Of a stretch of 5,270 nucleotides of DNA, positions 1 to 5,270 are shown in pieces. The notes beneath the pieces are model-generated. The model was not told where the DNA came from. It was given only the letters and a program-made list of their open reading frames with translations, and ran no database searches. The stretch's first letter is position 1. Each line of letters opens with the position of its first letter. The translations under genes were made by a program, and so were the position numbers. The DNA lies in NCBI GenBank assembly GCA_007120155.1, contig SKOF01000242.1, forward strand, positions 1 to 5,270, given 5' to 3'. Source of the DNA: Thioalkalivibrio sp. Lineage in GTDB: Bacteria > Pseudomonadota > Gammaproteobacteria > Ectothiorhodospirales > Ectothiorhodospiraceae.

Positions 1-241
1 CGGTCGTAATGCCGGTTGCGGCGGTAAAGGCTGCGAGCACTGGTGCCACCACAGGTTCCGGCCGGTAGCTCCAGACCCGGACACTGGCTACGGGCTCCGG
101 CGCAGCAAATTCGGCACTCGTATCAGGCGATGCCTCAGTTTGCTCGGCTGGATCGTTGCCCGGGCTGCAGCCGGCCAACAACAGCGCGCTGCAGACCAGC
201 GCGGAGATCAAGGCGAGATGGAGGGGATGCGTTTTTTTCAT
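1..241 (-). CDS. Lipoprotein, probable Fe(III)-type ABC transporter substrate-binding protein (N-terminal 80 aa, 3' part outside window)
   Basis: Reading leftward from an ATG at 241-239, the frame stays open to the window edge. AGGG at 252-249 lies 7 nt before the ATG and serves as ribosome binding site. The product begins MKKTHPLHLA, has a hydrophobic stretch at residues 9-23 and a lipobox LLAGC at 21-25, so Cys25 should be lipidated after signal peptidase II cleavage. Residues 26-52 are a Pro/Ala/acidic tether. From residue 53 the text VRVWSYRPEP, then APVLAAFTAATGI, matches the first strand and helix of periplasmic Fe(III)-binding proteins of the FutA/FbpA/IdiA type, which normally read V-x-V-Y-S-x-R and then a helix ending AFxxxTGI. 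In that family the protein hands ferric iron to an inner-membrane ABC permease. The gene is divergent from the receptor at 341. The lipoprotein call is firm. The iron call rests on about 28 residues; another binding-protein family remains possible. Confidence 0.72.
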   Translation of the reverse strand, partial: MKKTHPLHLALISALVCSALLLAGCSPGNDPAEQTEASPDTSAEFAAPEPVASVRVWSYRPEPVVAPVLAAFTAATGITT

Positions 242-340
242 TTGTGGACCCTAATCGGACGGTGTTGTAATAGAGTAACGCAAATCAGAACTATTCGTAT
301 ATACTTCGTTTTTCGTCACCATCACTTCAAGGAGCAAGCA
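242..340. promoter_or_regulatory. Divergent intergenic region between the binding lipoprotein and receptor 1
   Basis: These 99 bp separate two divergent starts and must hold both promoters. The region is visibly more AT-rich than the genes. For the plus strand, TATACT at 300-305 is a good -10 match (5 of 6 to TATAAT), but no convincing -35 lies 16-18 bp upstream, which fits an activator-dependent or weak promoter. An imperfect dyad runs from 262 to 281 (GTGTT at its left end, AACGC at its right, TA at its centre) and could be an operator shared by both genes. An 8-bp palindrome GTATATAC lies at 297-304, overlapping the -10. The pentamer TTCGT occurs three times, at 294, 305 and 312. I could not match any of these to a Fur, Zur or MntR consensus with confidence. 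Confidence 0.4.
329..334 (+). promoter_or_regulatory. Ribosome binding site of receptor 1 (AAGGAG)
   Basis: AAGGAG, 6 nt before the ATG at 341, is a near-perfect Shine-Dalgarno sequence. It decides the start: the reading frame is open further upstream to 140, but that extension would overlap the divergent lipoprotein gene and would bury the signal peptide inside the protein. Confidence 0.9.
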
Positions 341-2395
341 ATGAGGGAAGAACGCCACCGTCCCGCAGTCCGTTGGCTTGGATTCAACCCGCTCAGCCAC
401 GGCATAGCAGCAGCTTTGGCCGCCACCACCGTCAGCGGCGTCGCGCTTGCGGAGTCGGATCAATCGGTACTGGATGATGAGGATATCCCGCGTATCACGG
501 TCACCGGACAGCCTCTGCCCGACCTGATCAACACCATCGAACGCGTCCAGGCCCGGGATGTGCGCGAAATTTTTGCCGAATTGCCGAACGTGGACATTGG
601 CGGCGGCACGCGCAACGGGCAACGCATTTACTTGCGCGGCATTGAGGGCACGAATCTGAATATCTCGGTGGATGGCGCGCGTCAGGGCCAGAATCTCTAC
701 AACCATCGTGGCGGACTGGCCAACATCGACCCCGCCATTCTGCGCCAGGTGGATGTTCAGCCCGGACCTCCGGCGGCTGACCAGGGGCACGGTGCGTTGG
801 GCGGCAGTATCCGCTTCGAGACCATCGACGCACAAGATGGGTTGCGGCCTGGACAGCGCTTCGGCGGTTTTGTGCGCAGCGCGGTGGCCAGCGCCGATGA
901 CACCTGGCGCAACGTCGGCGCGGCTTACCTGGCGCCCAGCGATCAGGTCGGCCTGCTGGTGTTTCACAGCCGCAGCAGTTTTGATGATCTGCGTATCGGC
1001 GGCGGTGAGAAAGTGCCTTTTTCCGGCGGTCGTGACCGGACCGAGCTGGTCCGTCTGAGTCTGCTGGACTTGGGTGCGCACAGCCTGCGTGTCGGCGCCG
1101 AGCGCAACATGGCCACTGGCCTGAATTTCATGCAGCGCGGCGACTACCCATGGCAATTGCAGCCTGAGGATCTCCGCGCACGCCCGCCGCGGCGGCAGAG
1201 TCTGAGCCGCGAGCAATTCACCGCTGAATATCGCTTTGAGCCGAACTCGCCGCACTGGTCGCTGAGCTTCAAGGTCTATGACCGGACCGACGACTTCGAT
1301 GCGCCCGAGAGCAATGGTGAAAACTTTACCAGTGAGACCACCGGGTTTGATCTGCGCAATGTCGGGTCCTACTCGTTGGGTGCCTGGAACATGGACTTGA
1401 GCTATGGCCTGGACTACTTCGAGCAGGACGGCACTAACCGCCGAGCCAACCGGGAGCCGCGCCGCAACAGCTACGAAAATCTGGGTCTCTATGTCCAGAG
1501 CAGAATGAGCGGTGAGCGGGCCAGCTTGTCATTTGGGATTCGTCACGACGACTTTGAAACCCGGATTCGCAATGCTCGCTCCGGCAATTCAGCGACATTG
1601 TTCAATCTGGGCGGTGGCTACGAGATTGCCACCGGGTTCAGGGTGTTCGCCGGCTACGGTGAGTCGGCGCGTGGCGCCGGCACGATTCCGATTCACTTCG
1701 CCGGCAACGCGGTCGAGAACGTCTTGTTCAACGGTGAAGTCGGGGGGCGACTGGAGGCCGAAACCTCGGATGCAACCGAGGCGGGGATCAACTGGGAGCG
1801 GGAAGGACTGTGGGCCGCGAGTGATCGTTTTGGTCTGCAGCTGACCGCTTATCGCACGCGTATCCATGACCCCGTGGTGTACGAACAACCCGGTAGCGGA
1901 GGGCTGGGCGGTCGACCGGTCACCGAGTTCAGGAACTCCGACGAAACCATTAGCTTCGAGGGTCTCGAGCTTCAGACCACCTATGATCTGGAGCGCTTGA
2001 GTGTGTCTCTCGGCCTATCACGCATGCGCACCATCGATCTGCCCAACCTGCCGCAGTTTTTGGCCCGATTTGGTGCGCCGACCGGAAACCGCGGGGTTCT
2101 TCGGATCGATTATGCGGCGACCGACCAGATTGCGGTCGGCTACACCCTGACTGGCGTGCGCCGACTGAGTTCGGTGCAGGATGACCAGATCGTCTTTATC
2201 CCCAAGCCCGGCTACAGCACCCATGATGTGTTCCTCAACTGGCAACCGCCGGCGATTGAGGGATTGAGCCTGCGCTTTGCCGTGCGCAACCTGTTCGATC
2301 GGGAGTTCATCGCCCACAGTACCTTCACCCAGAACGGCTTCGCCACGCAGGAACCGGGGCGGGATGTGCGCTTGAGCGTGGGTTATAGCTTCTGA
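341..2395 (+). CDS. TonB-dependent outer-membrane receptor, heme/hemoglobin-receptor-like (receptor 1)
   Basis: A 684-residue outer-membrane receptor that should import a metal complex using energy from TonB-ExbB-ExbD. Residues 1-37 form a rather long signal peptide ending GVALA. A TonB box follows at 49-56 (IPRITVTG). The plug covers about 60-165 and contains RIYLRGIEG (96-103), DGARQG (111-116) and GALGGSIRFET (151-161), the layout of heme/hemoglobin receptors (HmuR/ShuA type). The rest is a 22-strand-type barrel ending in VGYSF with the usual terminal Phe. His122 in the plug (YNHRG) and His452 (PIHF) sit where heme receptors carry heme-binding histidines: His452 lies between ARGAG, the counterpart of the FRAP box, and GGRLEAET, the counterpart of NPNL-PET. 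Both boxes are degenerate, so heme is a candidate ligand, not a certain one. There is no N-terminal signalling domain, so it is not a FecA-style transducer. The divergent iron-type lipoprotein supports an iron-related substrate. Confidence 0.9.
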   Translation: MREERHRPAVRWLGFNPLSHGIAAALAATTVSGVALAESDQSVLDDEDIPRITVTGQPLPDLINTIERVQARDVREIFAELPNVDIGGGTRNGQRIYLRGIEGTNLNISVDGARQGQNLYNHRGGLANIDPAILRQVDVQPGPPAADQGHGALGGSIRFETIDAQDGLRPGQRFGGFVRSAVASADDTWRNVGAAYLAPSDQVGLLVFHSRSSFDDLRIGGGEKVPFSGGRDRTELVRLSLLDLGAHSLRVGAERNMATGLNFMQRGDYPWQLQPEDLRARPPRRQSLSREQFTAEYRFEPNSPHWSLSFKVYDRTDDFDAPESNGENFTSETTGFDLRNVGSYSLGAWNMDLSYGLDYFEQDGTNRRANREPRRNSYENLGLYVQSRMSGERASLSFGIRHDDFETRIRNARSGNSATLFNLGGGYEIATGFRVFAGYGESARGAGTIPIHFAGNAVENVLFNGEVGGRLEAETSDATEAGINWEREGLWAASDRFGLQLTAYRTRIHDPVVYEQPGSGGLGGRPVTEFRNSDETISFEGLELQTTYDLERLSVSLGLSRMRTIDLPNLPQFLARFGAPTGNRGVLRIDYAATDQIAVGYTLTGVRRLSSVQDDQIVFIPKPGYSTHDVFLNWQPPAIEGLSLRFAVRNLFDREFIAHSTFTQNGFATQEPGRDVRLSVGYSF

Positions 2396-2400
2396 CCGCG

Positions 2401-2432
2401 AAAAAATCGGAGCCGCCGAATGGCGGCTCCGA
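2401..2432 (-). terminator. Rho-independent terminator for the minus-strand operon (after receptor 2)
   Basis: A perfect 11-bp inverted repeat pairs 2407-2417 with 2422-2432 around a 4-nt loop (2418-2421). The stem is GC-rich (CGGAGCCGCC). On the minus strand it is followed at once by six T residues (2406-2401), the classical intrinsic terminator. It lies 27 nt past the receptor 2 stop. On the plus strand the hairpin starts 11 nt after the receptor 1 stop but is followed by GAAGAACTGA, with no T-run, so it should work poorly in that direction. Confidence 0.9.
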
Positions 2433-2459
2433 AGAACTGAGCGCATGCTGGCGCCGAGT

Positions 2460-4514
2460 CTATAGCGACCAACCCACCGTGAGGTAGGCCGAGCGTCCGT
2501 CGCCGGGAAAGATAACCCCGCTGGCCGGCGCCGCCCGATTCAGGATGTTGGTTGTGCTGACCCAGGCACGATCGCTGCCGTTGACCAGTTCCGCTCTCAC
2601 GCTCCAGCGCTCGCCGCTCCAGCCGGCGCGGAATCCCCAGATGCCATAACCCGGCGCCTGGGTCTGGTTGACCAGGTCGACTTCAGTTCGCGCGGCGGCC
2701 TGCAGGCTTGGGCCGGCATACCAGCCGGTGGCGGCCTGATAAAGCAGCCAGCCGCGATAAATCCGGGGGCTGATGCCGGGGACGGTGTTGTCGCCGTGCA
2801 CTGGGTCATCGTCGAAGCGGAAGCGGTTCAGGTCAGCGCGCTGACGCAGAATCAGCTGGCCGCCGATACCGTCAATCAGCACCGCGTCCAGCCCGAGCTC
2901 GGCACCGAAGCGCAGGGTTTGGTCGGCATTGACTGCCGGCGGATTAACGCCGAAGGGATCGATACGCAAGATCTCGTTGTCCAGCCGGCTGGTGTAGAGC
3001 ACGGCGTCCCAGCGCAGCCGATCCGTGCGTCCGCGGCTACCGACCTCGAGCGTCCAGCTCTTTTGCGCGTCCAGATCAGGAATGCCGTCGGCCTGCAGCG
3101 GCGCGTTAGCATCGAGATCAAAAAACGACGGTGCTTCAAAAGCACGGGAAAGACCGGCAAAAGCCTGCACACTGCCCGTCGCTTCCCAAACCACGCCAAG
3201 TGCCGGTGTGGCGCTGCGATAGCTGTCGCTGAACCGCGGGCGCTGGTTCAAGGGCCCGAAGTCATCGCGTGGTGTATCGCGACGCGTGCTCTCGGTCAGG
3301 GTCAGGCCCAAGTCCATGGTCCAGCGCTCGGCCAGCGGAATCGCAGTACGGCCAAAGGCTTCCAGATTGCGAGCCCGCTGGTCTCGGGCCTGGATGAGAC
3401 TGCCGCGCTCGGCGGCCACTGGCGAGGTCGGCGGTCCGGCATAGGCAAAGCGACGCGGCTTGCTGTCAGTCTGGATCAATCGGACGCCCAGATTCAGATC
3501 CATGATCCCCAATTGCTGGGCCCAACCGGTCTCCAGCAAGCCTGTCTGTGCGCGCTCAAGCAAGATATTGCCCGGCGTGGGGTGGTCCTGATTGCGGTGG
3601 CCAAAGCTGGCCACGACTCGCCATTCCCCACCCTGGAGTTGAAAGCTGCTGAGCTGGGTCACGATCACGTGGTCGATGTCGTTGGCCTGACCACGCGCCA
3701 GGGAAATGGGTGCGGCCTGACTTGGATCGGCGGCGAACTGGTCTTGAGTTAGCACACCAGGCCACTCGCTCTCGGTCGTCGCCGCGGACAAAAACCATCG
3801 TGTCTCGGCATTCACCGAGTGCCGTAATCCAAAGTTGCCGTGCAGTTTGAGTGTTTCGCTGGCCGATTGTTGGCGGAAGCCGTCCGAGCGTGCCGCCGAA
3901 GCCGAAAGAAAGTAATCGGCGTTTTCGTTGGCGCCGCCCTGGCTTGCCCTCAGACGAGCAAAGTCAAAGCTGCCAAGGGTGGCGTCAAACTCGGTGCCGG
4001 GGCTGGTCCGACCGGTACGCGGTACCATCTCAATGACGCCACCCAGCGTGGTTGCGCCGTAGCGAGCCGCCTGAGCGCCGCGGTAGATTTCCAGGCGCTG
4101 AGCCTGCCACAGGTCAAAGGTGATCATGTCGAAATTGCCGTCGGCAGCGTTGATCGGCATGCCGTGCATCACCAGCATCAGCCCGCGCCCGTGCCCGGTG
4201 CGGTTCAGGCCCGACCCGCGCACGCTCAAGCGCAGATCCTCCGGTCCGAATCGTTGCTGCGCGACCACGCCTGGGGCAAAGTCCAGCACGTCGGCCAAAG
4301 TCTCGCCACGGCTGAGCTGCATCTCTTCGCGGGTGATGAGCGCGGTGCCGCCGGGAATGCGGCCCAAGCGTTCAGCCGCAGCCTGATCCTCCGGCGTGCC
4401 GCGAACCAGAATACGCGGCAGCTCCTCGTCGTCGGCGAACAGGCGGGTTTCAGCTGCCGTACCGGCAGGGTAAAGCAAGGCGCCAGCCAGCGCCCAGGTC
4501 AGAACAAATTTCAT
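2460..4514 (-). CDS. TonB-dependent outer-membrane receptor, FecA-like family COG4772 (receptor 2)
   Basis: A 684-residue receptor. Start chosen at the ATG 4514-4512, with GAGG 8 nt upstream and an immediate signal peptide (MKFVLTWALAG, cleavage near GTAA at residue 21). A TonB box lies at 32-39 (LPRILVRG). The plug, about 50-165, has TLADVLDFAPGV (72-83), LSVRGSGLNR (96-105), a nucleus MHGMPINAADG (116-126) and YGATTLGGVIEMV (152-164), the pattern of the large family often annotated as ferric-citrate-like receptors. The barrel contains SRAFEAPSFFDL, then LDAQKSWTLEVGSRG and WDAVLYTSRLDNEIL, all typical of that family. It lacks the N-terminal signalling domain of true FecA, so ferric citrate should not be assumed. 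It does not show the features of OprC/NosA copper receptors. The last residue is Leu (GWSL) instead of the usual Phe or Trp. It follows a DUF2946 gene and an HMA gene on the same strand, which suggests a copper- or other metal-linked role. Confidence 0.92.
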   Translation of the reverse strand: MKFVLTWALAGALLYPAGTAAETRLFADDEELPRILVRGTPEDQAAAERLGRIPGGTALITREEMQLSRGETLADVLDFAPGVVAQQRFGPEDLRLSVRGSGLNRTGHGRGLMLVMHGMPINAADGNFDMITFDLWQAQRLEIYRGAQAARYGATTLGGVIEMVPRTGRTSPGTEFDATLGSFDFARLRASQGGANENADYFLSASAARSDGFRQQSASETLKLHGNFGLRHSVNAETRWFLSAATTESEWPGVLTQDQFAADPSQAAPISLARGQANDIDHVIVTQLSSFQLQGGEWRVVASFGHRNQDHPTPGNILLERAQTGLLETGWAQQLGIMDLNLGVRLIQTDSKPRRFAYAGPPTSPVAAERGSLIQARDQRARNLEAFGRTAIPLAERWTMDLGLTLTESTRRDTPRDDFGPLNQRPRFSDSYRSATPALGVVWEATGSVQAFAGLSRAFEAPSFFDLDANAPLQADGIPDLDAQKSWTLEVGSRGRTDRLRWDAVLYTSRLDNEILRIDPFGVNPPAVNADQTLRFGAELGLDAVLIDGIGGQLILRQRADLNRFRFDDDPVHGDNTVPGISPRIYRGWLLYQAATGWYAGPSLQAAARTEVDLVNQTQAPGYGIWGFRAGWSGERWSVRAELVNGSDRAWVSTTNILNRAAPASGVIFPGDGRSAYLTVGWSL

Positions 4515-4544
4515 TGGTAGAACCTCGTCTTTCAATCATTGGTA
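4511..4544 (-). repeat. 9-bp direct repeat TACCAATGA at the start of receptor 2
   Basis: TACCAATGA occurs on the minus strand at 4544-4536 and again at 4519-4511, with a 25-bp period. The second copy contains the receptor 2 start codon; the first contains an ATG in another frame. It may be a chance duplication. Confidence 0.5.
4523..4526 (-). promoter_or_regulatory. Ribosome binding site of receptor 2 (GAGG)
   Basis: GAGG on the minus strand, 8 nt before the ATG at 4514-4512. It supports that ATG over the in-frame TTG at 4535-4533, which would put seven extra, partly charged residues (starting TTG-AAA-GAC-GAG) before the signal peptide and would turn this Shine-Dalgarno into coding sequence. 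Confidence 0.75.
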
Positions 4545-4549
4545 ACACC

Positions 4550-4572
4550 GCCGTCAGGCGATGCGCCACGGC
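4550..4572 (-). other. Hairpin in the gap between DUF2946 and receptor 2
   Basis: GCCGT (4550-4554) pairs with ACGGC (4568-4572) and GGCG (4557-4560) pairs with CGCC (4564-4567), giving nine base pairs with a 2-nt bulge (4555-4556) and a 3-nt loop (4561-4563). There is no T-run on either side, so it is not a standard intrinsic terminator. It could be an mRNA-stability or processing element, or an attenuating structure that sets the ratio of receptor to the upstream genes. The rest of the 114-bp gap (4515-4628) shows no clear sigma-70 promoter. Confidence 0.45.
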
Positions 4573-4628
4573 ATCAGCCTCGACCGGGTGGCCAAGCCGA
4601 TTGCTCGGTGGAACGGTTTGTTGATGGG

Positions 4629-5015
4629 TCAGACGAGGAAATATGGCGGGCCGCGAGGCGGCGGCAGGGCAGTGGCCAGGCGCTGATGGGCCGGCGTGCG
4701 CCCGACCAGGGCCGGTACGTTCGCCGATGTTGGAAGGATTAGTGGAGAGCGAAAAATCGAAACATCCAGGCCGCAGAAATAGGCCGACCAGGGGCAGGCT
4801 TGTGCATGAGGATCATCGTCTGCAGGGTCGAGGCTGCCGTCAGACAGATCAACTTGCACCATGACGGTGCCATGCGCGGTACAAAGCTCCACCCAATGAC
4901 CGTTGCCCGGCATAAAGCCATCCGGGATCAGTGCCCGAAGTAGCAGTGCCACTCCGAGCATCCAGCGCACTGGATCGAGCCAACGAGAGCGCTTGGTTCG
5001 CGCACCCAGCCTCAT
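4629..5015 (-). CDS. DUF2946 family small protein, probable metal-linked periplasmic or membrane-anchored protein
   Basis: A 128-residue protein. A basic N-terminus (RLGARTKRSR) leads into one hydrophobic segment at about residues 18-30 (WMLGVALLLRALI), which then breaks at IPDGFMPG (30-37). DUF2946 proteins typically show this LLRALIPxGxMP pattern, then a short C-T-A-x-G segment (here LCTAHG, 44-49), a His/Asp-rich linker (DPADDDPHAQ, 63-72), a Cys-Pro motif (here ACPW, 73-76) and a C-terminal RxPP (here RGPP, 121-124). All five are present in order, and the length is normal. Cys45, Cys74 and Cys81 with nearby His residues could bind metal; the usual HCPxC motif is changed to ACPWSAYFC. The biochemical role of the family is unknown; members often sit near copper-handling genes and TonB receptors. 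It starts 25 nt after the HMA gene stop and probably shares its transcript. No Shine-Dalgarno is visible before the ATG. Confidence 0.78.
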   Translation of the reverse strand: MRLGARTKRSRWLDPVRWMLGVALLLRALIPDGFMPGNGHWVELCTAHGTVMVQVDLSDGSLDPADDDPHAQACPWSAYFCGLDVSIFRSPLILPTSANVPALVGRTPAHQRLATALPPPRGPPYFLV

Positions 5016-5040
5016 GGCATTGAAGGGCGGCAGTGTGCGC
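5000..5040 (-). other. Stem-loop presenting the DUF2946 start codon
   Basis: On the minus-strand transcript GCGCAC (5040-5035) pairs with GTGCGC (5005-5000). After a 1x1 mismatch, one G-C pair and another 1x1 mismatch, a further 3 bp form (5031-5029 with 5011-5009). The apical loop of about 17 nt (5028-5012) carries the ATG at 5015-5013. The gene lacks a purine-rich ribosome binding site, so this structure may matter for its translation. Found by eye; folding energy not computed. Confidence 0.4.
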
Positions 5041-5270
5041 CTAGGTAGTCCTTGGGTCCAACACGGTCGCCGGGTAGCCGGCTTCTTCGCAAGCGGCCAG
5101 AATTTGGTCGATCGTCGTCACGGATTCGTCGAAACTGATCAGCGCGGTTTTGGCCTCGCCGTCGAATTCGATCCCAGACACCCCGGTGACCTGAAAAACA
5201 GCTTCTTCAACCCGCATTTCGCAGGACATGCAAACCATGTTGGGTATGGATAGTTTGACTTCGTTCGACG
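5041..5270 (-). CDS. Heavy-metal-associated (HMA) domain protein, copper-chaperone-like (N-terminus outside window)
   Basis: The frame is open from the window edge to a TAG at 5043-5041; 75 residues are visible. They form a single ferredoxin-like HMA domain: first strand EVKLSIPN, the metal loop NMVCMSCE with the CxxC codons at 5232-5221, helix EMRVEEAVFQV, then VSGIEFDGEAKTALISFD (strands 2-3), helix TIDQILAACEEAGY and a last short strand PATVL. CxxC in this loop binds Cu(I), and in relatives Hg(II) or Zn(II). The ATG at 5238-5236 is not the start: it encodes the Met of the metal-binding loop and would delete the first strand. The true start lies just beyond the window edge, so I cannot say whether there is a signal peptide (MerP-like, periplasmic) or not (CopZ-like, cytoplasmic), or whether further domains precede it. 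The next gene, DUF2946, begins 25 nt downstream. Confidence 0.88.
   Translation of the reverse strand, partial: SNEVKLSIPNMVCMSCEMRVEEAVFQVTGVSGIEFDGEAKTALISFDESVTTIDQILAACEEAGYPATVLDPRTT

Noticed and set aside
43..270. A 75-codon plus-strand frame at the left end
   Set aside because: It is antisense to the lipoprotein, which has a ribosome binding site, signal peptide and lipobox.
140..340. Longer N-terminus for receptor 1 starting at ATG 140
   Set aside because: It would overlap the divergent lipoprotein gene and place 67 residues before the signal peptide; AAGGAG before ATG 341 settles the start.
251..1255. A 334-codon open frame on the minus strand opposite receptor 1
   Set aside because: It lies wholly antisense to a clear TonB receptor, shows no recognisable domain, and long antisense frames are common in GC-rich genes.
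2796..3752. A 318-codon open frame on the plus strand opposite receptor 2, and another at 3840-4520
   Set aside because: Both are antisense shadows of the receptor: no signal peptide, no family motif, composition typical of reverse-frame reading.
2460..4514. Receptor 2 as an OprC/NosA-type copper receptor
   Set aside because: The plug lacks the features of that family and instead matches the FecA-like group (LSVRGSG, YGATTLGG, SRAFEAPSF).
4515..4535. TTG start for receptor 2 at 4535-4533
   Set aside because: The ATG at 4514 has GAGG 8 nt upstream and gives a normal signal peptide directly.
4515..4628. A cobalamin or other riboswitch upstream of receptor 2
   Set aside because: 114 bp is short for a cobalamin riboswitch and I found no convincing B12-box; only a simple hairpin is visible.
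5236..5238. ATG at 5238-5236 as start of the HMA protein
   Set aside because: It is the Met of the NMVCMSC metal loop; the preceding in-frame residues EVKLSIPN are the first strand of the domain.

Overview
The window comes from a GC-rich Gram-negative bacterium. Two different TonB-dependent outer-membrane receptors, a lipoprotein signal with a canonical lipobox, and the codon use all fit a proteobacterium, probably a gammaproteobacterium; the genus cannot be fixed from sequence alone. It looks like a metal-acquisition neighbourhood. There are five protein genes, two of them cut by the window edges, and no RNA genes, CRISPR arrays or insertion sequences that I can see.

Layout. (a) 1-241, minus: N-terminal 80 residues of a lipoprotein whose first mature-domain strand and helix look like Fe(III) ABC-transporter binding proteins (FutA/FbpA type). 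(b) 242-340: a 99-bp divergent regulatory region. (c) 341-2395, plus: a 684-residue TonB-dependent receptor whose plug resembles heme/hemoglobin-type receptors. (d) 2396-2459: convergent gap with an 11-bp perfect hairpin and a T-run on the minus strand, a terminator for the next gene. (e) 2460-4514, minus: a second 684-residue TonB-dependent receptor, from a different (FecA-like, COG4772) family. (f) 4515-4628: a 114-bp gap with a hairpin and a short direct repeat. (g) 4629-5015, minus: a small DUF2946-type protein. (h) 5041-5270, minus: a heavy-metal-associated (HMA) domain protein with a CxxC metal site, its N-terminus outside the window.

How the parts fit. The three right-hand minus-strand genes (HMA, DUF2946, receptor 2) are collinear and end at one strong terminator, so they may be a metal-uptake or metal-handling operon. 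HMA and DUF2946 together suggest copper or another soft metal, although receptor 2 is not of the classical copper-receptor (OprC/NosA) type. The left-hand divergent pair (iron-type binding lipoprotein and heme-like receptor) suggests iron or iron-chelate uptake. The two receptors share an almost identical TonB-box region (PRIxVxG after DDE) despite unrelated plugs and barrels, so they are probably energised by the same TonB. The substrates are inference; nothing in the window proves them.
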